Below are positions 1-7,578 of a DNA stretch of 47,898 bases, in pieces. The position numbers were made by a program, and so were the translations under genes. Numbering within the stretch: position 1 is the stretch's first letter; each line of letters opens with the position of its first letter. A model generated the notes under the pieces. That model did no database searches. It was not told where the DNA came from and saw nothing but the letters and a program-made list of their open reading frames with translations. This stretch comes from Bacteroidota bacterium (GTDB lineage Bacteria; Bacteroidota; Bacteroidia; Chitinophagales; Chitinophagaceae): assembly GCA_029555415.1 (NCBI GenBank), contig JAKPSI010000089.1:1-47898 (forward strand), in the 5' to 3' direction.

Positions 1-597
1 CGCCTGCGCCTTCGGCAGGTTCTCGCCACCGTGACCGGGCATCATCTCTTTCATTTTTTTATAACCGGGCAGTTCGGGGTCGTATGCAATAGGTAACGGA
101 GCCAGCCAGGCTTTCTGTGCGGCAGGAACCGTATCCAGACTTTCAAATCCGCCCTTCGCTACCATGGATGCATAACGGCGGGGTACATTGCTGGCCGCGA
201 ATGCCAGGTGTTTCTCTTTTGCATAATTCACCAGCGGTGCATAATCGGTCGGGTAATTCTTCCAGAGCCTGGCATTCGAGTCCAGTCCCTTTGCACTCAG
301 CTTGCCCGCCAGATACTGATCCAGCGCACTCTGGTTGTCCTGCTCGAACATTTCCGCACCCAGGACTACATCCCTTGTCGAGTCACAATCCTTCGTGATC
401 TCCAGCTCCATCCAGTGTGAGATCGGATTGTTATGATATTCCCCGATCAGTACGATGTCCTGACCGCGGAGCGACTTCAGCATTTTCTTATACGATACTT
501 TCTTGCCATTGGCATTATAGATCACATACGCAGGCTTGTCTTGCGCAAAAGCGCTGAGGGCAATGAAACTGCAAAGCAGGAAGCATATCTTTTTCAT
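1..597 (-). CDS. ChaN-family secreted protein (3' end beyond window)
   Basis: The reading frame opens at the ATG at 597 on the minus strand and stays open to base 1, so only the first 199 codons are present. The N-terminus MKKICFLLCSF...ALSAFAQ is a typical signal peptide with cleavage after AFA. It is followed by a DIVLIGEYHNNPISHW motif near residues 49-63, which resembles the GE.H core of the ChaN/DUF399 family (haem-binding, iron-regulated lipoproteins with an EreA-like fold). E. coli ChaN is a lipoprotein; no lipobox Cys is seen after this leader, so the product is more likely periplasmic or secreted. Family assignment rests on the motif and secretion signal alone; the C-terminus cannot be judged. 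Confidence 0.7.
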   Translation of the reverse strand, partial: MKKICFLLCSFIALSAFAQDKPAYVIYNANGKKVSYKKMLKSLRGQDIVLIGEYHNNPISHWMELEITKDCDSTRDVVLGAEMFEQDNQSALDQYLAGKLSAKGLDSNARLWKNYPTDYAPLVNYAKEKHLAFAASNVPRRYASMVAKGGFESLDTVPAAQKAWLAPLPIAYDPELPGYKKMKEMMPGHGGENLPKAQA

Positions 598-636
598 AAC
601 GGAAATGTACAATTATCTTTTTAAGCGGGGTTCATC

Positions 637-1068
637 TCATTTACGGATGAGAAGTTTATGGAATTTTTCGAGTTCGGTGATTTCTGACGGAGAAAGCTGC
701 TGGTTATTGTCGGTCCTGTTCTTAAAATACAATACCCGTTTGTGTTGCGGATATACCTGCAGGATGGCTTCGATCTTCCGCACCGAAGCCTCATCTTTTT
801 CATACAACGGTGTCGGGGGCGGCGGGGCCGATTTGAACCGGGTCGGTTTCCGGAGGATCACCGCTTCCAGCGTGGCCAGTTTGGCGGGTGGAAGTGTTTC
901 AATACGCTGCGATTTGGCATACAAACCCTCCAGCTGTTTCTTGCTTAGTCCGCCTCTTTCCTCATACTGTTTGGCCAGACTGCGCAGGAACTCAGATGCC
1001 GGATAAGCCGCCACAGCAGCCTCCAGTATGTCCTTTACAATATCAACGCCTGGTTTTTTTCTGTCCAT
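637..1068 (-). CDS. Hypothetical protein with two similar halves
   Basis: Unrecognised 143-aa soluble protein. I chose the ATG at 1068 (MDRKKPG) rather than an upstream ATG at 1122, because the extra 18 residues are hydrophobic and low in conservation-like character. The sequence appears internally duplicated: a helix-rich block with YP, a basic segment and LSKKQLEGLY (about residues 15-55) is echoed by a second block with YP and LSPSEITELE (about 100-140). A proline-rich linker with PPPPTP near residue 85 separates them. No signal peptide, membrane segment or catalytic motif is visible. It lies between the chaN-like gene (same strand, 39 bp downstream) and the divergent WG-repeat gene, so it may be co-transcribed with chaN. 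Function unknown. Confidence 0.6.
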   Translation of the reverse strand: MDRKKPGVDIVKDILEAAVAAYPASEFLRSLAKQYEERGGLSKKQLEGLYAKSQRIETLPPAKLATLEAVILRKPTRFKSAPPPPTPLYEKDEASVRKIEAILQVYPQHKRVLYFKNRTDNNQQLSPSEITELEKFHKLLIRK

Positions 1069-1203
1069 TTTCAGGTTCAAAATTAGGGAAAGCAGGGGGG
1101 GCGGCACGAAAATCATCCGCACCTGTGCCCATGGTCATGGTTCACAGGGGAAACACTGCACTAACTTAACAGGGTACGGATCATTCACCAAAAAGCTTGC
1201 ACC

Positions 1204-1797
1204 ATGAAAAAGTTATTCTTAGCCGGTATCGCGTTCTTCCTGTTACAGGATGGCATTGCGCAAACGTGGACCAAACAATATGATTTCGTCGATCAGTGCA
1301 TTTGCGGCCTCAGTCAGGTCGGTAAAGGCGGCAAGATCGGTTATGCGGATAAAGATGGTAAGCTGATCGTTGAGCTGACCTATGATGAGGGTACGATGTT
1401 CTCCGAAGGATATGCCTGTGTGAAAGCGAATGGTAAATGGGGATATATCGACAGTCTCGGTAAACTCGTTGTTCCGCTGAAATACAATGATGCCATGAGT
1501 TTCCATGAAGGACTGGCCGCTGTTTCCAATGGGGAACACTACGGGTTCATCAACACTTCCGGAAAAGAAGTGATCACCATGCGTTTTGATAACGCGAAGA
1601 GTTTTACGGATGGACTGGCACCCGTGATGTGCGACTCCGGCAAGTGGGGCTATATCGATACTAATAACCGACTTGTCATACCCTGCAAATTCCTGATGGC
1701 TGATACATTTGATGGTGGGATCGCACGCGTGATGGCGGATGCGACAACACTTTATTATATCGACAAGACAGGTAAGAAAGTAAAGGACGTTGAGTAA
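1204..1797 (+). CDS. Secreted WG-repeat protein
   Basis: 197 aa with a signal peptide (MKKLFLAGIAFFLLQDGIAQ, cleavage near residue 20). The rest is a series of about five WG-like beta repeats of 30-35 residues. Each has the pattern GxWGYIDxxGKLVVPxxYxxAxxFxEGLAxV, visible as KWGYIDSLGKLVVP, HYGFINTSGKEVI and KWGYIDTNNRLVIP. WG repeats form propeller-like or sheet surfaces used for protein binding and are abundant in secreted Bacteroidota proteins; no catalytic residues are known. It is a single-gene unit ending in a strong hairpin terminator at 1863-1920. Substrate or partner cannot be inferred. Confidence 0.85.
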   Translation: MKKLFLAGIAFFLLQDGIAQTWTKQYDFVDQCICGLSQVGKGGKIGYADKDGKLIVELTYDEGTMFSEGYACVKANGKWGYIDSLGKLVVPLKYNDAMSFHEGLAAVSNGEHYGFINTSGKEVITMRFDNAKSFTDGLAPVMCDSGKWGYIDTNNRLVIPCKFLMADTFDGGIARVMADATTLYYIDKTGKKVKDVE

Positions 1798-1862
1798 GTA
1801 CGGGAAAAAATAAAACAGGAGCCGGAAGCTTACTGATGCCGGCCATCAATTTCTTAAAATAC

Positions 1863-1920
1863 TACTCCCTTCAGGTGTATTAGCGGAATACGTCAAACAT
1901 CTGAAGGGAGTACAGTTTTT
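1863..1920 (+). terminator. Rho-independent terminator after WG-repeat gene
   Basis: A perfect 12-bp inverted repeat (1863-1874 TACTCCCTTCAG with 1901-1912) encloses a 26-nt loop. The loop itself holds a 5-bp stem (1877-1881/1887-1891). The outer stem is followed by CAG and a T-run. It lies 66 bp after the WG-repeat stop. Confidence 0.8.
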
Positions 1921-1931
1921 TCCCCGTTACT

Positions 1932-2008
1932 ATCTGCGTTAATCTGCGCTAATCTGTGTAAATCTGCGCTAATCTGTGTAATCTGCGTTAATCTGCGCTA
2001 ATCTGCGT
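1932..2008 (-). repeat. Decamer tandem repeat overlapping the lpxD stop
   Basis: About seven to eight units of roughly 10 bp. On the minus strand the units read TAGCGCAGAT, TAACGCAGAT or TTACACAGAT, so most begin with a stop triplet. The tract starts inside the lpxD coding frame, encodes its last residues (ITQISAD) and supplies its TAA at 1990-1988. The same decamer family occurs at 45138-45217 and, as fragments, at 36337-36385. Confidence 0.85.
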
Positions 2009-3037
2009 AATAAATTGCTTCACCAGTACTTCCAGTTCCTTGACCCTTTTTTCCAGCTCAGGCAACTTGCGTGCCGCGGCCTGACTGCGGAGTGCAGCGG
2101 TATAATCGTAGGCCGGTGATCCTGTTACTGCTTTACCGGGTTCAATGGATTTGCTGACACCGCTCTGCGCATTCACGCGGGATCCGTCGCCGAGATGGAT
2201 ATGTCCCACAATGCCGGCCTGTCCGCCGATCATCACCCCCTTGCCGATCTTGGTACTGCCGCTAACGCCGGTCTGAGCCGCGATCACCGTACTGTTACCG
2301 ATCTCCACATTATGCGCGATCTGGATGAGGTTATCCAGTTTCACTCCTTTTTTAATGAGCGTGGATCCGATGGTGGCGCGGTCGATCGTCGTGTTCGATC
2401 CGATCTCCACATCATCCTCGATCACCACATTGCCGATCTGCGGTACTTTCTTGAAACTGCCATCCGCCTGCGGCGCGAATCCGAATCCGTCACTGCCGAC
2501 AACTGTACCTGAATGGATGATCACATTGTTGCCCACCTTGCAGCCATGATAGATCTTCACACCCGGATGGATGACCGTGTTCTCGCCGATCTGCACATTG
2601 TCGCCAATGAATGCCTGCGGATAGATCTTCGTGTTATTGCCGACCGTTGAGTGATTACCGATATAAGCGAACGCGCCAAAGAATACGTTGGTGCCGAGTT
2701 TGGCGGTTTCGGCGATATAACTCGGGGTCTGGATCCCGCTCAGCTGTTGCTGCACGATCTCCTGGTATTTCGTCAGTAAAGCTGCGAAAGCTGTATACGC
2801 ATCGGGTACGCGGATCAGGGTGGCGTTCACCGGTTGTTTGAGTACGAAGGTATCGTTGATGATGATGACCGATGCTTCGGTCTGATACAGGTATTCTTCG
2901 TATTTGGGATTGGCGAGAAAAGAGAGCTGGCCACTCTTCGCCTCTTCGATCTTACCGAAACTGGCAACGGAAGCGTCAGGATCTCCTTCCACTTTCCCCT
3001 GAATCATCATAGCGATCTGGGAGGCAGAGAATGTCAT
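1988..3037 (-). CDS. lpxD: UDP-3-O-acylglucosamine N-acyltransferase
   Basis: 349 aa, the usual LpxD length. It transfers a 3-hydroxyacyl chain from acyl-ACP to the 2-amino group of UDP-3-O-acylglucosamine, the third step of lipid A synthesis, in the cytosol. An N-terminal uridine-binding domain (about 1-100) is followed by left-handed beta-helix hexapeptide repeats (about 105-310) and a C-terminal helix (about 320-345). The catalytic His lies in QIAHNVEIG at H242, aligning with E. coli H239. The last seven residues are encoded by the decamer repeat and are probably an accretion. A TATATTTG -7 element lies upstream at 3110-3103, inside the 3' end of the HD gene, giving a leader of about 60 nt. 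The usual Gram-negative lpxA/fabZ neighbours are absent here. Confidence 0.95.
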   Translation of the reverse strand: MTFSASQIAMMIQGKVEGDPDASVASFGKIEEAKSGQLSFLANPKYEEYLYQTEASVIIINDTFVLKQPVNATLIRVPDAYTAFAALLTKYQEIVQQQLSGIQTPSYIAETAKLGTNVFFGAFAYIGNHSTVGNNTKIYPQAFIGDNVQIGENTVIHPGVKIYHGCKVGNNVIIHSGTVVGSDGFGFAPQADGSFKKVPQIGNVVIEDDVEIGSNTTIDRATIGSTLIKKGVKLDNLIQIAHNVEIGNSTVIAAQTGVSGSTKIGKGVMIGGQAGIVGHIHLGDGSRVNAQSGVSKSIEPGKAVTGSPAYDYTAALRSQAAARKLPELEKRVKELEVLVKQFITQISAD

Positions 3038-3089
3038 AGGTTGAGCATTTAGCAGCGATGCGGGCTATGCATATCGCATGCACAACCTT

Positions 3090-4301
3090 TTATCTTGAAT
3101 AGCAAATATAATATTTTTCAACAGCCCGGTTCAGCGTTTGCTGGATCAACGCATGGTCAACTTTTGATATATCACGGACCGTGCCATCTTTGAAAAGGAT
3201 ATTGATCCGTTCATCCGCAGGGTTATACATGGTGTTGCGCGCGATGCCGGTGAACACGAAGTAGCGGGTCTCTTCTTCCGTGAATCCGAAACGTTCGCTG
3301 ATCTCCTTCGTTTTGGCCGCGGTGAATGCGGTATCCACCGGTTCACCCTGCAATTGTACTTTATAGAGTCTGCGGGCGATCAGATCGCTGCATAGTTTTT
3401 TCAATACCGGATCACTGTGGTCCTGCCAGTTCTTGATCGTGGCCATCACATCATGATCATCGAGTCTGCAGAAAAGGTCCAGCTGCTCACGTGTATCCAG
3501 CAAGCGTGGTTCCTGTAAAAAGAAATCAAGAGCTGTTGTTGCACCCCTGACTTCCACGCCCTTACCGATCAGTTCCTGCGCTCGCTGAAAGATATGCACC
3601 AGCATCATCTCCGCGCCCAGCACGGTTTTGTGCAGGTACACCTGCCAGTACATGAGCCTTCTGGAGATCAGGAATTTTTCGATCGAATAGATCGCTTTCT
3701 CTTCTACCATCAGTTCATCATCCAGTACCGTCAGCATTTTGATGATGCGATCATAACCGATCACGCCCTCCGCCACGCCCGTAAAGAAGCTGTCGCGGTT
3801 CAGGTAATCCATCCGGTCCACATCCAGTTGTCCGGAGATGAGCTGGTGTAAGAAAGGTTTGGGATGTTGATCGGTGAAGATGGCGATCGCCGTATCCAGT
3901 TGACCTTTGAATTCCTCATTCAGTGCCTGCATGATCTTCAATGAAATACTTTCATGACTCACGTTCTTCACGAATCGGCTTTCCAGCGCATGTGAAAAGG
4001 GGCCATGGCCGATATCATGCAGCAGGATCGCGATCTTCGCACCCAGTTCTTCTTCCGCTGTGATCGTTACCCCCTTGCTCCGCAGCTCCATCAATGCCAT
4101 GCCCATCAGGTGATACGCACCCAGCGAATGATGCAATCGCGAGTGCATGGCACCGGGATACACCAGGTGGGCGAATGCCATCTGATGGATATTGCGTAAC
4201 CGCTGGTAATAAGGGTGCGATACGATCTGCAGAATTAACGGCTGATCGATCGTAATAAAACCATATACCGGATCGTTGATGATCTTGCGGACGCCTGCCA
4301 T
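3090..4301 (-). CDS. HD-domain phosphohydrolase
   Basis: 403 aa. The N-terminus carries the dGTPase-like signature seen in YxxLxxIxQ-type HD proteins: INDPVYGFI, then LRNIHQMAFAHLVYPGA, RLHHSLG (H57/H58), LLHDIGHGPFSH (His-Asp at 95-96) and a downstream QLDVDRMDYLNRDS that supplies the final metal-ligand Asp. These residues form the H...HD...D metal site of HD hydrolases. Relatives are annotated as deoxynucleotide triphosphohydrolases or generic HD proteins; the substrate here is not known. It may be transcribed into lpxD (52 bp downstream, same strand), but each gene has its own -7 element. Its own promoter TACTTTTG lies at 4346-4339, 32-40 bp before the ATG and back to back with that of porX. 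Confidence 0.85.
   Translation of the reverse strand: MAGVRKIINDPVYGFITIDQPLILQIVSHPYYQRLRNIHQMAFAHLVYPGAMHSRLHHSLGAYHLMGMALMELRSKGVTITAEEELGAKIAILLHDIGHGPFSHALESRFVKNVSHESISLKIMQALNEEFKGQLDTAIAIFTDQHPKPFLHQLISGQLDVDRMDYLNRDSFFTGVAEGVIGYDRIIKMLTVLDDELMVEEKAIYSIEKFLISRRLMYWQVYLHKTVLGAEMMLVHIFQRAQELIGKGVEVRGATTALDFFLQEPRLLDTREQLDLFCRLDDHDVMATIKNWQDHSDPVLKKLCSDLIARRLYKVQLQGEPVDTAFTAAKTKEISERFGFTEEETRYFVFTGIARNTMYNPADERINILFKDGTVRDISKVDHALIQQTLNRAVEKYYICYSR
3103..3110 (-). promoter_or_regulatory. -7 element TATATTTG of lpxD
   Basis: Perfect match to the Bacteroidota -7 consensus TAnnTTTG on the minus strand. It sits within the last codons of the HD gene, 66 bp before the lpxD ATG. No clear -33 TTG was found. 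Confidence 0.5.
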
Positions 4302-4338
4302 TGTTGAGGTTTTGTTAAAGGCCCGGAGGGGCTGGCGA

Positions 4339-4346
4339 CAAAAGTA
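4339..4346 (-). promoter_or_regulatory. -7 element TACTTTTG of the HD-protein gene
   Basis: Minus-strand TACTTTTG, 38 bp from the ATG at 4301. It is arranged divergently to an identical element for porX at 4367-4374. Confidence 0.5.
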
Positions 4347-4366
4347 CGAAGGCGGCGGTTATTAAT

Positions 4367-4374
4367 TACTTTTG
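4367..4374 (+). promoter_or_regulatory. -7 element TACTTTTG of porX
   Basis: Plus-strand match to TAnnTTTG. The predicted transcript would have a leader of about 110 nt carrying two short tandem tracts (4378-4406 and 4452-4486) before the ATG at 4490. Confidence 0.5.
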
Positions 4375-4377
4375 AAG

Positions 4378-4486
4378 AATTGATAATGGAAAATGGATAG
4401 TGGAGAATATGTTCTAAGAGACAACTCTTTGCAAATGATCCAGATGTCCTGATTCAAAATTCAGCATTCAAAATTCAACATTCCCT
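4378..4486. repeat. Two inward-facing heptad tracts in the porX leader
   Basis: 4378-4406 carries degenerate TGATAAT/GGATAGT-type heptads on the plus strand. 4452-4486 carries five ATTCNNN heptads (ATTCAAA, ATTCAGC, ATTCAAA, ATTCAAC, ATTCCCT), which on the minus strand read TTTGAAT-like units with a TGA each. The second tract ends three bases before the porX ATG. It shares 22 bp with the tract at 37329-37370. Confidence 0.75.
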
Positions 4487-4489
4487 TCC

Positions 4490-6046
4490 ATGTCTATCGC
4501 AAAAATCATCTGGGTCGACGACGAGATCGAAAGCCTGCAGTCTCAGAAACTGTTCCTGGAAAACAAAGGCTATGAAGTGCAGACCTTCACCAACGGGTTT
4601 GACGCGATCGACTATGTAAAGGATAATCCCGTGGATGTGGTGCTGATCGATGAGACCATGCCCGGCATCACCGGACTGGAAACACTGGCCAAGATCAAGG
4701 AGATCAAACAATCCCTGCCCGTGGTGCTGATCACCAAGAACGAGACCGAGAACCTGATGAACGAAGCCATCGGTTCACAGATCAGCGATTACCTCATCAA
4801 ACCCGTTAACCCCAATCAGGTCTGGCTCAGTCTGAAGAAGATCATCGACAAGAAAACACTGGTGGCCGAAAAAACCACCACCGCCTATCAGCAGCAGTTC
4901 CGCAATCTCTTCATGGCACTCAACAGCAGTCCGGATTATAATGAGTGGATGGAGATCTACAAGAAACTCGTTTATTGGGAACTGGAGATGCAGAAGAGTG
5001 ATAGCCCTGAAATGCAGGAAGTACTTCAGAGCCAGAAAAGTGAAGCCAATACCGAATTCTTCAAATTCATTTCAAAGAATTATACCAGCTGGGTCGGTCC
5101 GAAAAGTGTGGATGGCCCGGTCATGAGTCATACCCTCATGAAGTATAAAGTGCTGCCGCATCTGGAGAAAGGCACACCTTTATTCTTCGTCCTGATCGAT
5201 AACCTGCGCTTCGATCAGTGGAAAGCGATCCAACCCATCTTCGCGGAAAGTTTCCGCATCCTGGAGGAGGATTCTTTCTACAGCATCCTGCCCACCGCCA
5301 CACAATACGCGCGGAACGCGATCTTCTCCGGTATGCTGCCGGTCGATATCGAAAAGAATTTCCCGGCACAATGGAAGAACGATGATGAGGACGGCGGCAA
5401 GAACCTGAATGAAGAAGAATTCATCCGCGCCCAGTTGAAGAGAATGGGTAAGTCCGATCTCCGGGTCTCTTACACCAAAGTCGTGAACAACCAGGCCGGC
5501 CTCGATCTGGTCAACAATATCCACAACCTGCTGAACAACGACCTCAACATCATCGTCTATAATTTCGTAGATATGCTCAGTCACGCCCGTACCGAAATGG
5601 AAGTGCTGAAAGAACTGGCCGGCGATGAAATGAGTTACCGCAGCATCACGCGCAGCTGGTTCGAACACTCGCCGCTGCATCAGGCATTGAAGAAGATCGC
5701 GGATAAGAAGATCCGGATCGTACTCGGAACGGACCACGGAAGTGTGCGTGTGAAATCACCTTGCAAAGTGGTGGGCGATAAACAAACCACCGCCAACCTT
5801 CGCTACAAACACGGGCGGAACCTGAATTACGAGCCACGTGAGGTACTCGCATTCCGGGATCCGAGAGAAGCAGGTTTACCGGTACCGACCGTCAACTCCT
5901 CCTATATCTTCGCCAAGGAAGACGGCTTCCTTTGCTACCCCAACAATTATAATTATTACGTCAACTACTACCGCAATACATTTCAGCACGGCGGTGTGAG
6001 TTTGGAAGAGATGATCGTACCGGTCATCAAAATGGAATCGAAATAA
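4490..6046 (+). CDS. porX: PorX-type response regulator with PglZ phosphatase-like domain
   Basis: 518 aa, the length known for PorX. The receiver domain (1-120) has the acidic pair D10/D11, phospho-acceptor D54 (VLIDETMPG), T83 and K105 (YLIKPV). The C-terminal part (about 210-515) is a PglZ domain of the alkaline-phosphatase superfamily, with VLIDNLRFDQW near 229-239, LPTATQYAR (267-275, containing the likely nucleophile Thr), a VDMLSHAR segment and GTDHGSVR. In Porphyromonas and Flavobacterium, PorX works with sensor PorY, regulates type IX secretion genes and hydrolyses oligonucleotides; this role is inferred here by homology. No porY or sigP is adjacent. The start follows directly on a heptad repeat tract. 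Confidence 0.93.
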   Translation: MSIAKIIWVDDEIESLQSQKLFLENKGYEVQTFTNGFDAIDYVKDNPVDVVLIDETMPGITGLETLAKIKEIKQSLPVVLITKNETENLMNEAIGSQISDYLIKPVNPNQVWLSLKKIIDKKTLVAEKTTTAYQQQFRNLFMALNSSPDYNEWMEIYKKLVYWELEMQKSDSPEMQEVLQSQKSEANTEFFKFISKNYTSWVGPKSVDGPVMSHTLMKYKVLPHLEKGTPLFFVLIDNLRFDQWKAIQPIFAESFRILEEDSFYSILPTATQYARNAIFSGMLPVDIEKNFPAQWKNDDEDGGKNLNEEEFIRAQLKRMGKSDLRVSYTKVVNNQAGLDLVNNIHNLLNNDLNIIVYNFVDMLSHARTEMEVLKELAGDEMSYRSITRSWFEHSPLHQALKKIADKKIRIVLGTDHGSVRVKSPCKVVGDKQTTANLRYKHGRNLNYEPREVLAFRDPREAGLPVPTVNSSYIFAKEDGFLCYPNNYNYYVNYYRNTFQHGGVSLEEMIVPVIKMESK

Positions 6047-6106
6047 AGGATACCTGATTTTCCGGGAAATAACGAAATGAAATAAACCACATCATGTGGA
6101 TAAGAA

Positions 6107-6139
6107 TTGCCGCGCGATCCCGTGCAGGGGCTAATTTTG
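6107..6139 (+). promoter_or_regulatory. Promoter TTG-N22-TAATTTTG
   Basis: A -33 TTG at 6107-6109 and a perfect -7 TAATTTTG at 6132-6139, spaced 22 bp, lie ahead of the 93-aa gene starting at 6184. The predicted leader is about 40 nt. Confidence 0.6.
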
Positions 6140-6183
6140 GTGCAGGATAAGATCCTGTAAAAAAACAACATTCATCATTCCGT

Positions 6184-6465
6184 ATGAAATACACGCAATC
6201 CACCCTCAATAAGCTCGAAAGTATCCCCGAAGAAGCCGGTTATGTACTGCGCTACGAACGCGGCACTTTTCAGAGTGGTTATTGTATCCTGGAATCCAGG
6301 AAAGTGGTCGTGCTGAATAAATTCCTGCAGGTTGAAGGAAGGATCAATACCCTGCTGGACCTCATCCCGCAGCTGGAGATCGATCCGCTGATCCTTTCCG
6401 ATGAATCCCGCAAGCTCCACAAAGAACTCATCAGCCGTCTCGAGATCGCTGAACCGGGCGAATGA
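6184..6465 (+). CDS. Small conserved-looking protein of unknown function
   Basis: 93 aa, predicted cytosolic and mixed alpha/beta. The N-terminal half (NKLESIPEEAGYVLRYERGTFQSGYCILES) looks like a beta-hairpin rich in Tyr, Gly and Arg. The middle (KVVVLNKFLQVEGRINTLLDLIPQL) is amphipathic, and the tail is an acidic helix ending in LEIAEPGE. No known motif or membrane segment. It has its own promoter (6107-6139) and lies 59 bp before the metallo-beta-lactamase-fold gene, which also has its own -7 element, so the two may be functionally but not strictly transcriptionally linked. I do not recognise a function. Confidence 0.75.
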   Translation: MKYTQSTLNKLESIPEEAGYVLRYERGTFQSGYCILESRKVVVLNKFLQVEGRINTLLDLIPQLEIDPLILSDESRKLHKELISRLEIAEPGE

Positions 6466-6498
6466 TCCCTGTCATTTCACACTGTGCTTCCTGACCTT

Positions 6499-6506
6499 TA
6501 CATTTG
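6499..6506 (+). promoter_or_regulatory. -7 element TACATTTG that decides the MBL start
   Basis: Perfect TAnnTTTG. Transcription would start around 6512, so the TTG at 6504 and GTG at 6510 cannot serve as start codons. This supports initiation at the TTG at 6525, giving a very short leader. Confidence 0.55.
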
Positions 6507-6524
6507 CGTGTGACTTGTCCCGCA

Positions 6525-7292
6525 TTGAACATCCGTTTTTTAGGCACCGGCACCAGCAGTGGTGTACCGATGATCGGTTGCGACTGTCCCGTTTGTCAGT
6601 CTACGGATAAAAAGGACAAACGCCTTCGCTCCAGTATACTCGTACGATCGGCAAAAACTACACTCGTGGTTGATACCGGTCCCGATTTCCGATATCAGAT
6701 GCTCCGCGAAAAAGTGAATCATCTGGATGGCGTCATTTTCACGCATCCGCATAAGGACCACATGGCAGGACTCGATGATATCCGCGCTTATAATTTCTTT
6801 TCCAAAAAGCCCGTCGATATCTATGCCGATTCGCTGACTGAAGAAGCGGTCCGCCGCGATTTTTATTACGCGTTCTCCGATACCAAATATCCCGGCATCC
6901 CCGAACTGAACATGCATACCATCGGCATGGAGCCATTCATGGCGGGTGATATTCCTGTCATCCCCATCCAGGTCTGGCACCTGAAAATGCCGGTGCTGGG
7001 TTTCCGGTTCGGCGACTTCACCTACATCACCGATGCCAATCGCATTGAGCCGGAAGAGATGGACAAGATCCGGGGCAGCAAAGTCCTTGTGCTGAACGCC
7101 CTCCGTAAACAAAAACATATTTCCCATTTCAGCCTCGGCGAAGCCATCGACCTCGTCAAAGAACTGAAGGTCCCGAAAGCCTACTTCACCCATATTTCCC
7201 ACCAGCTCGGTTTACATGCTGAGATCATGGCGGAATTACCGCCGGGTGTTGAACTCGCTTATGATGGACTCGGGATATCAATGGAGAATTGA
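6525..7292 (+). CDS. Metallo-beta-lactamase-fold hydrolase (PhnP/RNase Z-like)
   Basis: About 255 aa from the TTG at 6525, which gives the family-typical opening NIRFLGTGTSSGVPMIGC. The frame also extends upstream to 6504, but a -7 promoter element covers that codon. A CDCPVC cysteine cluster (residues 19-24) is typical of PhnP-like members. The metal motif THPHKDH supplies H74, H76, D78 and H79, and downstream D (YITDANRI) and H (THISHQLG) complete a two-metal site. Relatives are phosphodiesterases acting on cyclic phosphate or nucleotide substrates; the exact substrate is unknown. The stop codon TGA at 7290 is also the first base triplet of a TGATAAT heptad tract. Confidence 0.85.
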   Translation: MNIRFLGTGTSSGVPMIGCDCPVCQSTDKKDKRLRSSILVRSAKTTLVVDTGPDFRYQMLREKVNHLDGVIFTHPHKDHMAGLDDIRAYNFFSKKPVDIYADSLTEEAVRRDFYYAFSDTKYPGIPELNMHTIGMEPFMAGDIPVIPIQVWHLKMPVLGFRFGDFTYITDANRIEPEEMDKIRGSKVLVLNALRKQKHISHFSLGEAIDLVKELKVPKAYFTHISHQLGLHAEIMAELPPGVELAYDGLGISMEN

Positions 7293-7378
7293 TAATTGAT
7301 AATGGATAAAGGATAATGACCGCGTAGAATCACCTTAGTTCCCTCTTGCAGCATAGAGCTTATAGCTTGCAGCTTCCT
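7290..7378. repeat. Heptad tract plus mosaic modules after the MBL gene
   Basis: Starting exactly at the TGA stop: TGATAAT, TGATAAT, GGATAAA, GGATAAT (7290-7317). Next comes a block containing CTTAGTTCCCTCTTG (about 7321-7353) and then AGCTTATAGCTTGCAGCTT heptads (about 7358-7377). The same three modules in the same order occur on the minus strand at 20012-19926. Confidence 0.8.
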
Positions 7379-7406
7379 GAATTAAAGCCTTTCAGAAAAA
7401 AATCTC

Positions 7407-7422
7407 ACTAACACTTGTTAGT
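7407..7422. promoter_or_regulatory. Candidate TetR-type operator upstream of acyl-CoA dehydrogenase
   Basis: Perfect 7-2-7 palindrome ACTAACA-CT-TGTTAGT. Its TTG (7416-7418) is spaced 20 bp from the -7-like TTACTTTG at 7439-7446, so a bound repressor would cover the -33 region. Palindromes of this type and size are common TetR-family operators in fatty-acid degradation genes; the regulator is not in this window. Confidence 0.55.
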
Positions 7423-7472
7423 ATTAAAATTAATTCCGTTACTTTGTACTGCCTTTAACGATTGAATTTGCC

Positions 7473-7519
7473 ATGATCAGTCCAAAAGATTGTGCCACCC
7501 CAGCTTGAGGTGGCACAAT
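7473..7519 (+). promoter_or_regulatory. Leader uORF and 11-bp hairpin before acyl-CoA dehydrogenase
   Basis: An ATG-initiated 11-codon frame (MISPKDCATPA, stop TGA 7506-7508) overlaps a perfect hairpin of ATTGTGCCACC (7489-7499) with 7509-7519 and a 9-nt loop. No T-run follows, so this is not a clear terminator. It sits between the predicted promoter and the ATG at 7579, which has an unusually strong Shine-Dalgarno-like GAGGAGAT for this group. Confidence 0.45.
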
Positions 7520-7578
7520 TATTATCAGGCGGTCCCATCGTAATTTAACCAGCGAACAATTCTATAGAGGAGATCCAT

